This document shows positions 1 to 5,643 of a DNA stretch of 11,784 nucleotides, in pieces. A program made the translations under genes and the position numbers. Every line of letters begins with the position of its first letter. Position 1 is the stretch's first letter. Source of the DNA: S010-25 sp964466455 (GTDB lineage: Bacteria; Pseudomonadota; Gammaproteobacteria; SZUA-229); NCBI GenBank assembly GCA_964466455.1, contig CAYXNL010000065.1, positions 1-11,784 of the forward strand, read 5' to 3'. The notes below the pieces were generated by a model that worked only from the letters and a program-made list of their open reading frames with translations, ran no database searches and was not told where the DNA came from.

Positions 1-43
1 CTTCGAGGTTTACCGGGGATATTTCTTTTGCAAATTCTGCCAT
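1..43 (-). CDS. gyrA: DNA gyrase subunit A, N-terminal fragment (cut by window edge)
   Basis: The minus strand from base 43 reads ATG and then encodes MAEFAKEISPVNLE before leaving the window. This matches the conserved GyrA opening (E. coli MSDLAREITPVNIE; many gammaproteobacteria M-x-E-F-A-K-E-I-x-P-V-N-L/I-E). GyrA is the breakage-reunion subunit of DNA gyrase, the type II topoisomerase that introduces negative supercoils. Only 14 codons are visible, so the catalytic tyrosine and the C-terminal domain cannot be checked. No clear Shine-Dalgarno precedes the start. A three-codon reading frame (ATG GCA GCC TGA) in the same frame ends exactly where the gyrA ATG begins. The identification rests on this short but distinctive N-terminus. 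Confidence 0.85.
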   Translation of the reverse strand, partial: MAEFAKEISPVNLE

Positions 44-212
44 TCAGGCTGCCATCTAAAAAGTATGCTTTAATTTTCCATTTCTTGCTACACCTGCGGG
101 CTTTAGCAGCCACAAATAACAGGCAGGTTAGAAACACTATCTGCGCATTAAAATACGTCTTATAAAGCGGATAATGTTACCATACTTTACCCATAGACGT
201 GCATTCGATGTT

Positions 213-252
213 GCAGCTCTCACCAATGGAATAACCATTGCTTTCGAACTGC
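213..252. repeat. Imperfect stem-loop, possible dispersed intergenic repeat
   Basis: A perfect inner inverted repeat CAATGG-AATAA-CCATTG (224-240) is flanked by a second symmetric pair, GCAG at 213-216 and CTGC at 249-252. The spacing on the two sides is nearly equal (7 and 8 bases). This nested symmetry in non-coding DNA is what REP-like or other dispersed palindromic repeats look like. Whether it recurs elsewhere in the genome cannot be judged from one copy. Confidence 0.4.
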
Positions 253-308
253 GCCTTGATCTGAACTATTTTTGAAATCCTGAATGTCGCCTAATTACCG
301 TTCTCCTT

Positions 309-334
309 AGTATGAAACGAAAGTATGAAACGAA
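309..334. repeat. 13-bp perfect tandem duplication
   Basis: AGTATGAAACGAA occurs at 309-321 and again at 322-334 with no mismatch. It lies 157 bp upstream of thrC and overlaps no recognisable gene. It belongs to a set of short tandem duplications seen repeatedly near gene boundaries in this window. Confidence 0.9.
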
Positions 335-434
335 TTTATTTTTTTGCGGCTTCTGCATCTTTATACAGATTACGTTTTTGATCTTACTTTAATTCCCAAT
401 AGCTTGCTGCGGGGTGTTTATTTCTATAATTACA

Positions 435-464
435 GTGAAATATTCAACCTAAATTCGCTATAAT
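435..464 (+). promoter_or_regulatory. Candidate sigma-70 promoter of thrC
   Basis: A perfect -10 hexamer TATAAT (459-464) lies 18 bp downstream of GTGAAA (435-440), a 4/6 match to TTGACA. The ATG of thrC is 26 bp after the -10, which predicts a leader of about 20 nt. A second TATAAT at 425-430 has a weaker -35. This is a by-eye call. Confidence 0.45.
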
Positions 465-490
465 TCGAAGAAACTTTAATCGGATTAACC

Positions 491-1963
491 ATGCAATTTA
501 TTGAAACACGCGGCAATGATGGTCAACGCCCTGAAACCGTCAGCTTTTCTGAAGCCATCCTGTCCCCTATTTCCTCTTATGGAGGAATTTATTCACCAGA
601 AAGCCTGCCTGAACTCGGTTCGTCTTTTTTTACTACACATATAAAATCAGATTACAAAATACTGGCGAAAGCAGTACTGTCTGTATTTGAGATTGATATT
701 GATGAAGCGACTATTGATCAGGCACTGGCTTTATATGATCGCTTTGACAATCCAGTCAACCCAGTACCGATGGTTAAAGTAAAAGATGATCTGTACGTCA
801 GTGAGTTATATCACGGCCCAACACGAGCCTTTAAAGATATGGCACTACAGCCATTCGGCCTGATTCTGTCATCCATTGCGCAGCAACGCAATGAGAACTA
901 CCTGATTCTGGCAGCCACCTCCGGTGATACCGGTCCGGCTGCGCTGGAAACCTTTAAGCGCCGTGCCAATGTAAGCGTAGTCTGTATGTACCCCGATGGC
1001 GGCACGTCCGATGTCCAGCGTTTGCAGATGGTAACGGAAGATGCCGATAACCTGAAAGTAATCGGAGTGAAGGGAGATTTTGATGATACCCAGAGCGCTC
1101 TGAAACGCCTGCTTGGCTCTGCCGCATTCAACAAAACATTAAAACAGAAAAATATCCGGCTCTCTGCCGCCAACTCAGTGAACTTCGGGCGTATTATTTT
1201 TCAGACTGTCTATCATATTTATTCCTATCTTGAACTGGTGCGTCAGAACGCTATTTCAATGGGTGAAAAAATCTATCTGGATGTACCCAGTGGTAATTTT
1301 GGTAATGCCCTCGGTGGCTATTACGCAATGAAGATGGGCCTGCCGGTGGAAAAAATTCTGATTGCTTCCAATAGTAATAATATTCTCACCCAATTTATTA
1401 CTACCGGCAGCTATGACCTAAGGTCACTGTCCGTGATTCCCACCACATCGCCGGCAATGGATATTTTAAAATCATCCAATATTGAACGTATCCTGTTTGA
1501 CCTGTTTGGCATGGAACGAACCCGTGAGCTGATGCAACAACTGGATAATGAAAAACATTACCAACTGAATGAAAATGAACAGGCACAGATTCAGGCTATC
1601 TTCTCCGCGGATTACTGTAGCGATGAAGCAGGCAGGCAGTATATAAAGAAAACCTTTGCGGACGGTTATTTAATGGATCCACATACCGCAACCTGTTTTA
1701 AACCCTATGACACCTGCCGTAGCAAACCATTACAGACCATCATCTATTCCACTGCTGAATGGACCAAATTTTCATCGGTAATTGCCAATGCGCTCACCGG
1801 TGAAACCGATACCAGCGACCATGCAGCACTACAGTCGATTGCACAACAGGCACGGATAACTATTCCGTCATGTATCAATAACCTGTTCGAGCGGAAAATT
1901 ACCCAGAAAACCGTCATCGAGAAAACAGATATCGAAAAGGAAATCCTGGCTTTTCTGGATTAG
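491..1963 (+). CDS. thrC: Threonine synthase
   Basis: PLP enzyme that converts O-phosphohomoserine to threonine and phosphate, the last step of threonine synthesis (cytoplasmic). The 490-residue length fits the longer bacterial and fungal-type class rather than the short archaeal or plant type. Visible motifs are an N-terminal substrate domain with YGGIYSP (30-36), the PLP-lysine block HGPTRAFKDMALQPFG with Lys115, the SGDTGPAA segment (144-151), and the glycine-rich phosphate loop PSGNFGNALGG (266-276). The ATG start gives a normal N-terminus, although the Shine-Dalgarno (CGGATT) is weak. The gene converges on hom and their stop codons overlap by 4 bp. In many gammaproteobacteria hom and thrC are co-directional and adjacent, so the tail-to-tail arrangement here is a local rearrangement. 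No truncation or missing key residue is visible. Confidence 0.95.
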   Translation: MQFIETRGNDGQRPETVSFSEAILSPISSYGGIYSPESLPELGSSFFTTHIKSDYKILAKAVLSVFEIDIDEATIDQALALYDRFDNPVNPVPMVKVKDDLYVSELYHGPTRAFKDMALQPFGLILSSIAQQRNENYLILAATSGDTGPAALETFKRRANVSVVCMYPDGGTSDVQRLQMVTEDADNLKVIGVKGDFDDTQSALKRLLGSAAFNKTLKQKNIRLSAANSVNFGRIIFQTVYHIYSYLELVRQNAISMGEKIYLDVPSGNFGNALGGYYAMKMGLPVEKILIASNSNNILTQFITTGSYDLRSLSVIPTTSPAMDILKSSNIERILFDLFGMERTRELMQQLDNEKHYQLNENEQAQIQAIFSADYCSDEAGRQYIKKTFADGYLMDPHTATCFKPYDTCRSKPLQTIIYSTAEWTKFSSVIANALTGETDTSDHAALQSIAQQARITIPSCINNLFERKITQKTVIEKTDIEKEILAFLD

Positions 1964-1969
1964 TCCAGA
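1954..1969. terminator. Small hairpin carrying both stop codons of thrC and hom
   Basis: TCTGGA (1954-1959) and TCCAGA (1964-1969) pair perfectly around the loop TTAG (1960-1963). The loop contains the thrC stop TAG on the plus strand and the hom stop TAA on the minus strand. The stem is only 6 bp and no strong T-tract follows on either strand, so action as a bidirectional terminator is a weak inference. The symmetry itself is directly visible. Confidence 0.35.
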
Positions 1970-3270
1970 TGCTCCATACGAATACGTACCACGCTGCCCT
2001 GCACACAATCAGAGCTTTCTACTTCATGAATCGCCTGATTCACCCTTGACTCAACACATTTTTGTGTCAGCATCACCAGATGGGCGGCACTCTCACCCAC
2101 AGCCGGCTCCTTCTGTAATACGGCTTCGATACTAATATTGTGTCTGGCAAAAATATCCGAGACTTTTGCCAGTACACCGGGTTTATCGTTTGCCAGCATA
2201 CGCAGATAGCAGGCTGTTTCCACTTCTTCAATGGCAAGTATCGGTGTATCGCGCATGACCTCAGCCTGAAAACCCAGCAAGGGGACTTTATGATTCAGTG
2301 GTGCGTCTATGCTGCGGGCAACATCAATAATATCAGCCACAACCGCTGAAGCAGTAGGTTCAGCACCAGCACCAGCACCATAATACAAGGTCGGACCAAC
2401 CGCATCCCCCTGCACCAGCACAGCATTCATGACTCCGTCCACATTGGCAATTAACCGTTTTTCCGGAATTAAGGTCGGGTGCACACGCAGTTCGATACCT
2501 TTATCGGTTTTACGGGTAATACCCAGATGTTTTATGCGATAACCGAGTTCCTCTGCATAGGTCACATCTTCAGGGGTAATTTTACTGATACCTTCGGTAT
2601 AGGTTCTGGCAAATTGCAGGTCAATACCAAAGGCCAGAGAAGCCAGAATAGTAAGCTTGTGCGCAGCATCAATACCTTCTACATCAAAGGTTGGATCGGC
2701 TTCTGCATAACCCAGTTCCTGCGCTTCCTTCAATACATCGGCAAAATCTCGACCTCTGTCACGCATTTCTGTCAGGATAAAGTTACCCGTACCGTTGATA
2801 ATACCAGCGATCCACTCAATTTTATTAGCTGCCAAACCTTCACGCAGCGCTTTAATAATTGGAATACCACCGGCAACGGCTGCCTCATAGGCCACGGTTA
2901 CCCCCTGTTCAAGCGCAGCCTGCATAATTTCCGAGCCGTAGATAGCAATCAATGCCTTGTTGGCTGTGACCACGTGTTTGCCGTTCTTAATAGCCTGAAG
3001 CACCAGCTCCCTGGCCAGGGTATAACCACCGATTAGCTCAACAACAATATGCACATCAGGATCATTAACAACTTCAAAAGCATCTTCCGTTAAAACGGTG
3101 GTTTGCGAGTCAACAATATTCTGTTCGGCAATACCCAGCCCGGCAACGTGGGTAAGACGAATATTCCGACCCAGACGTGCTGTTATTTCTTCTGCATTTC
3201 TCAGCAATACTGTTGCGGTGCCGCCGCCGACTGTACCCAGACCTAATAACCCCACATTAACTGTGTCCAA
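1960..3270 (-). CDS. hom: Homoserine dehydrogenase with C-terminal ACT domain
   Basis: NAD(P)H-dependent reduction of aspartate-4-semialdehyde to homoserine, the branch to threonine and methionine. The 436-residue protein has the Rossmann nucleotide-binding motif GLLGLGTVGGGT (7-18). Catalytic-region motifs are TANKAL with Lys105, AYEAAVAGGIPIIK (127-140), GIINGTGNF (156-164) and DAAHKLTIL with Lys205. A C-terminal ACT domain (about 350-430) is typical of the monofunctional, threonine-feedback-regulated form; no aspartokinase domain is present. The start codon is TTG (3270-3268). It is supported by a strong AGGAG placed 6 nt upstream and by the family-typical N-terminus that follows. The upstream spacer holds a 14-bp tandem repeat and a scaffold gap, so its promoter may be incomplete in this assembly. 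Confidence 0.95.
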   Translation of the reverse strand: MDTVNVGLLGLGTVGGGTATVLLRNAEEITARLGRNIRLTHVAGLGIAEQNIVDSQTTVLTEDAFEVVNDPDVHIVVELIGGYTLARELVLQAIKNGKHVVTANKALIAIYGSEIMQAALEQGVTVAYEAAVAGGIPIIKALREGLAANKIEWIAGIINGTGNFILTEMRDRGRDFADVLKEAQELGYAEADPTFDVEGIDAAHKLTILASLAFGIDLQFARTYTEGISKITPEDVTYAEELGYRIKHLGITRKTDKGIELRVHPTLIPEKRLIANVDGVMNAVLVQGDAVGPTLYYGAGAGAEPTASAVVADIIDVARSIDAPLNHKVPLLGFQAEVMRDTPILAIEEVETACYLRMLANDKPGVLAKVSDIFARHNISIEAVLQKEPAVGESAAHLVMLTQKCVESRVNQAIHEVESSDCVQGSVVRIRMEHLD

Positions 3271-3330
3271 AGTTCTCTCCTGCCATCACATAATAGTAAA
3301 AGCGCGTATTCTACTGTATTCACTAACTAA

Positions 3331-3372
3331 CGTATAATACCGAACGTATAATACCGAACGTATAATACCGAA
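3331..3372. repeat. 14-bp tandem repeat array, three perfect units, broken by a scaffold gap
   Basis: CGTATAATACCGAA is repeated exactly at 3331-3344, 3345-3358 and 3359-3372, and the run of N begins at the very next base. The first bases after the gap (GCATAATACCGGAA, 3473-3486) look like a diverged unit, and CATAATAC recurs at 3502-3509. The array therefore probably continued through the gap. Each unit contains the hexamer TATAAT on the plus strand and the near-palindrome GTATAATAC. Confidence 0.9.
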
Positions 3373-3472
3373 NNNNNNNNNNNNNNNNNNNNNNNNNNNN
3401 NNNNNNNNNNNNNNNNNNNNNNNNNNNNNNNNNNNNNNNNNNNNNNNNNNNNNNNNNNNNNNNNNNNNNNNN
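3373..3472. other. Scaffold gap (100 N) in the hom / Mth938-like divergent spacer
   Basis: Exactly 100 undetermined bases, the conventional placeholder for an unknown gap size. It abuts a perfect 14-bp tandem array, so failure to assemble the repeat is the likely cause. The distance between hom and the divergent gene is therefore not known. Confidence 0.95.
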
Positions 3473-3510
3473 GCATAATACCGGAAGATGAGATTAATCC
3501 ACATAATACA

Positions 3511-3882
3511 ATGAAATTTACACAGGATACTGATGGTACGGGTTATACAATTACCGCCTATAACAAGAGCGGTATAGCCGTTAACGGCAGACATTTCGAG
3601 CATAGTCTAATGCTTTCAGCCAGCACACTGGTGGAAAGCTGGGGGCCGGAAACCATAACCGGCCTGAATACTGACCATATCAGACAGTTGTGGCGACTAA
3701 AACCCGAACTGGTCATACTGGGAACCGGCAACAAACTGGTTTTCCCTGCCATTGAAATTTACGCCAGTTTGATACAACAGAATATTGGTATTGAATTTAT
3801 GGATACCCGTGCTGCCTGCCGAACCTATAATATTGTAATGGGTGAAGGCCGGAATGTGGTCGCAGGAATAATTATTGAATAA
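3511..3882 (+). CDS. Mth938-like / NDUFAF3-family protein (DUF498)
   Basis: A 123-residue protein with the pattern of the small Mth938/Xcc1710/NDUFAF3 family: GYTITAYNKSGIAVNGRHFEHSLMLS near the start (residues 11 onward), a central ELVILGTGNKLVFP segment (about 70-83), and a C-terminal GIEFMDTRAACRTYNIVMGEGRNVVAGIII block. The length is normal for the family. The human relative NDUFAF3 is a complex I assembly factor; the bacterial role is not established, so none is assigned. The start at 3511 has no obvious Shine-Dalgarno. The upstream region is partly lost in a scaffold gap, and an upstream start cannot be fully excluded. The gene is divergent from hom and convergent with rpoS, and a strong hairpin terminator follows 53 bp after its stop. 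Confidence 0.85.
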   Translation: MKFTQDTDGTGYTITAYNKSGIAVNGRHFEHSLMLSASTLVESWGPETITGLNTDHIRQLWRLKPELVILGTGNKLVFPAIEIYASLIQQNIGIEFMDTRAACRTYNIVMGEGRNVVAGIIIE

Positions 3883-3935
3883 AAAAGCAGAGACATGAAT
3901 GTATCGGCTTAAGTTGGACAAAACCTTTTATTTTA

Positions 3936-3986
3936 CGTTGAATCGACTGATGGAAATCAGTCGATTCAACGGATTTATTTATTATT
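3936..3986 (+). terminator. Strong intrinsic terminator after the Mth938-like gene
   Basis: A perfect 16-bp stem (CGTTGAATCGACTGAT, 3936-3951, with its complement at 3956-3971) closes on the tetraloop GGAA (3952-3955). On the plus strand it is followed by a T-rich run (ATTTATTTATTATT). On the minus strand the flank is A-rich, so the hairpin is better suited to the plus-strand transcript. It could still block rpoS read-through by structure alone. Confidence 0.7.
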
Positions 3987-4034
3987 CGGATCTATTATTA
4001 TTCGGATCTATTATTGATCGGATCCATTATCGAT
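3987..4034. repeat. 16-bp tandem repeat, three degenerate units touching the rpoS stop codon
   Basis: Three units lie head to tail: CGGATCTATTATTATT (3987-4002), CGGATCTATTATTGAT (4003-4018) and CGGATCCATTATCGAT (4019-4034). A partial TATTATT precedes them. The last base of the third unit is the last base of the rpoS stop codon (TGA on the minus strand, 4036-4034). The units diverge progressively toward rpoS, consistent with duplication from one end. Confidence 0.85.
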
Positions 4035-5134
4035 CAGTCATGAAACAGTAGCTCTTCAGTAAAACCCTGATTTTCCAGAATTTTACGTAGCTGTTTCAAT
4101 GCATCCATCTGAATCTGGCGTACACGCTCACGAGTTACGCCCAGCTCCTTGCCTACATCTTCCAATGTCGTACGTTCATGGTTATGTAAGCCAAAACGGC
4201 GCACCAGCACTTCTCTTTGTTTGGTATCAAGCTGTTCCAGCCAGACACCCAGATTAGCCATCACATCATCATTCTGTAACATTTCAGGCGGTGCCGGCAT
4301 ACGATCATCGGCCACCACTTCAAGCAATGGACGGTCATTTTCCTTGCCTACGGGAACATCAACGGAGGTAACACGATCACGCAGCCCCAGCATTTTTTCG
4401 ACACCAGCAACGGGCTTGTTAAGCATTTTAGCGATATCTTCAGCGGTGGGTTCGGTGTCCATGACCTGTTCAAGCTGACGTGCAGCACGCAAATAAACAT
4501 TCAGTTCTTTAATAACGTGAATGGGCAGGCGGATAGTACGGGTCTGGTTCATCAGTGCCCGTTCGATGGTCTGACGAATCCACCAGGTTGCATAGGTGGA
4601 GAAACGGAAGCCTTTTTCAGGGTCAAATTTTTCAACTGCACGAATCAGGCCCAGATTACCCTCTTCAACCAGATCCAGTAACGCCAGCCCGCGGTTCATA
4701 TAGCGGCGGGCTATTTTCACGACAAGACGGAGATTGCATTCAATCATCTTCTTGCGTGATTCCATATCACCTTTCAGCGCCTTGCGAGAATAAAATACTT
4801 CTTCTTCCGCAGTAAGTAATGGAGAACCTTCGATTTCCCGTAAATACAGGCGGGTTGCATCAAGCTCCTTACGGTTAACCCTGGCATCAGCAGNNNNNNN
4901 NNNNNNNNNNNNNNNNNNNNNNNNNNNNNNNNNNNNNNNNNNNNNNNNNNNNNNNNNNNNNNNNNNNNNNNNNNNNNNNNNNNNNNNNNNNNNCTTAACG
5001 GTAGCAGCCTTTGGTTTTTCCTTTGTTTTAGATGCAGGATGATCGACATCCAGATCTATATCGTCTACTTCGGTCATCATTAAGACTCCCGTATCAACTT
5101 GCTTTTCTTCTGGTTTCGCAATTGCTTCTCTCAT
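4034..5134 (-). CDS. rpoS: RNA polymerase sigma factor RpoS (sigma-S), interrupted by an assembly gap
   Basis: Primary-like (group 2) sigma factor for stationary phase and general stress. After the gap the protein has region 1.2/2.1 (DATRLYLREIEGSPLLTAEEEV), the region 2.1-2.4 block NLRLVVKIARRY ... DLVEEGNLGLIRAVEKFDP ... FSTYATWWIRQTIERALMN, region 3 (TRTIRLPIHVIKELN), and region 4 with the helix-turn-helix TLEDVGKELGVTRERVRQIQ. Identity as RpoS rather than RpoD comes from these blocks, the short N-terminus and the position downstream of nlpD. A 100-N gap (4894-4993) removes part of the N-terminal K/A-rich segment. Both flanks share a frame if the gap is 100+3n bases. I chose the ATG at 5134: a G-rich GGGGTGGGG sits 7 nt upstream, and the longer in-frame TTG at 5152 would place that tract inside the gene. 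Confidence 0.93.
   Translation of the reverse strand: MREAIAKPEEKQVDTGVLMMTEVDDIDLDVDHPASKTKEKPKAATVKXXXXXXXXXXXXXXXXXXXXXXXXXXXXXXXXXXADARVNRKELDATRLYLREIEGSPLLTAEEEVFYSRKALKGDMESRKKMIECNLRLVVKIARRYMNRGLALLDLVEEGNLGLIRAVEKFDPEKGFRFSTYATWWIRQTIERALMNQTRTIRLPIHVIKELNVYLRAARQLEQVMDTEPTAEDIAKMLNKPVAGVEKMLGLRDRVTSVDVPVGKENDRPLLEVVADDRMPAPPEMLQNDDVMANLGVWLEQLDTKQREVLVRRFGLHNHERTTLEDVGKELGVTRERVRQIQMDALKQLRKILENQGFTEELLFHD
4894..4993. other. Scaffold gap (100 N) inside rpoS
   Basis: Exactly 100 undetermined bases. On the minus strand the upstream flank encodes the low-complexity stretch KTKEKPKAATVK, and its DNA shows two near-identical 11-mers (AAAACAAAGGA, then AAAACCAAAGG). A repeat-rich linker is a plausible reason for the break. 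The true length of the RpoS N-terminus is therefore unknown. Confidence 0.95.
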
Positions 5135-5247
5135 GATTATACCCCACCCCAAAATGTGTGTTTCTAGTTATAATTTTTTACGCATTTAGTTTGCAAGTTA
5201 GAGTATTCATTACCCCTTTGTTTCCATGTACTTACAAGATCATTCTC

Positions 5248-5263
5248 ACGTTAGCCCTAACGT
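5248..5263. promoter_or_regulatory. 16-bp palindrome, operator or leader hairpin of rpoS
   Basis: ACGTTAG-CC-CTAACGT is a perfect inverted repeat. On the minus strand it begins 7 nt after the candidate -10 box, so it would lie at the 5' end of the predicted rpoS transcript. It could be an operator or a 5'-protecting stem-loop. A related but weaker inverted repeat, GTTAC-CCCTC-GTAAC, lies at 5334-5348. Confidence 0.45.
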
Positions 5264-5270
5264 AAAAAAA

Positions 5271-5300
5271 CTTATATCATTAAAATACTTTGTTAAGCAA
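5271..5300 (-). promoter_or_regulatory. Candidate rpoS promoter
   Basis: On the minus strand TTGCTT (5300-5295) and TATAAG (5276-5271) are separated by 18 bp. The -10 is a 5/6 match to TATAAT. A transcript from here would have an untranslated leader of about 130 nt before the ATG at 5134. In E. coli the main rpoS promoter lies within nlpD and gives a long leader targeted by small RNAs; here the spacer could host it instead. By-eye call. Confidence 0.45.
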
Positions 5301-5345
5301 GCATTTATTGCAAAAAACTAGAAATTAATTTACGTTACCCCTCGT

Positions 5346-5370
5346 AACCACATGATGTTGTGGTTTTTTT
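5346..5370 (+). terminator. Orphan terminator-like hairpin on the plus strand
   Basis: AACCACA (5346-5352) and TGTGGTT (5359-5365) pair across a 6-nt loop, and T continues without interruption to 5370. The T-tract is on the plus strand, although every known gene around it is on the minus strand. No plus-strand gene or good promoter was found upstream, so its purpose is unclear. Confidence 0.45.
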
Positions 5371-5486
5371 GACACAGTACAACTAGACCAAATATTCACT
5401 TATCGGTAGTAGCAATACCCCGCCTGCCTTTCTATATGGATAGTTTTTACTACTCTAACAGCAATATCGACCGTATTACCGATTTC

Positions 5487-5624
5487 TTAGCATTTTATTA
5501 GATATATTACAAAAAATAAATTAACCTGTTCGTTTTTATTTTTATCATTCGCCTCTTTTGCATTTTTCGCGGGCTTATTTTTCTTTTTCATCCATCCGGT
5601 TAGTAAGCCCTCCTGAATACCCAT
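5487..5624 (-). CDS. Doubtful small lysine-rich ORF downstream of nlpD
   Basis: A 45-codon frame starting MGIQEGLLTGWMKKK, with a charged Lys/Asn-rich middle and a hydrophobic end (VNLFFVIYLIKC). It begins 19 nt after the nlpD stop on the same strand. An AGGAGG sequence (5614-5609) lies inside it, but 17 nt before its internal ATG (5591), too far for a normal ribosome binding site. The ATG at 5624 has only a weak GAG upstream. I recognise no family. The composition may simply reflect AT-rich spacer DNA. Confidence 0.2.
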   Translation of the reverse strand: MGIQEGLLTGWMKKKNKPAKNAKEANDKNKNEQVNLFFVIYLIKC

Positions 5625-5643
5625 CAGCTCGTTGCAACGTAGT

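Larger units (their letters stand above)
44..490. other. gyrA-thrC divergent intergenic region (447 bp)
   Basis: I find no convincing gene here. Visible elements are an imperfect stem-loop at 213-252, a perfect 13-bp tandem duplication at 309-334, and a candidate thrC promoter at 435-464. A short plus-strand frame from the ATG at 325 (18 codons) and one from 312 (26 codons) lack ribosome binding sites and are not rich in Thr or Ile codons, so I do not read them as a threonine attenuator. I could not pick out a clear gyrA promoter on the minus strand. Confidence 0.6.
5135..5643. other. nlpD-rpoS intergenic region (509 bp)
   Basis: The region is AT-rich and long for this gene pair. It contains a candidate rpoS promoter (5271-5300), a 16-bp palindrome next to it (5248-5263), a terminator-like hairpin oriented on the plus strand (5346-5370), a perfect 10-bp palindrome CGTTGCAACG (5630-5639), and a doubtful lysine-rich minus-strand frame (5487-5624). 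I see no tRNA and no plus-strand gene. Confidence 0.6.

Noticed and set aside
301..308. Good minus-strand Shine-Dalgarno (TAAGGAGA)
   Set aside because: No ATG, GTG or TTG follows at usable spacing, and the frames downstream close quickly.
312..390. Possible thr attenuator leader peptides starting in each copy of the 13-bp repeat
   Set aside because: No Shine-Dalgarno on the plus strand, few Thr or Ile codons, and no terminator hairpin between them and thrC.
44..490. Replication origin near gyrA
   Set aside because: No DnaA-box cluster or dnaA/dnaN/recF neighbours are visible. A divergent promoter region explains the spacer.
2479..3036. 185-codon plus-strand open frame
   Set aside because: It lies wholly antisense to hom, whose motifs are intact. 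It has no ribosome binding site and no recognisable domain.
3331..3486. CRISPR array
   Set aside because: The units are 14 bp and directly adjacent with no spacers, and no cas gene is present.
3286..3603. Minus-strand frame running through the first N gap
   Set aside because: It is open only because N positions are read as unknown residues, and it overlaps the tandem array and the start of the Mth938-like gene.
5369..5398. Perfect -35 TTGACA on the plus strand in the nlpD-rpoS spacer
   Set aside because: The -10 at 17 bp (ATATTC) is poor, the hexamer overlaps the terminator T-tract, and no plus-strand gene follows.
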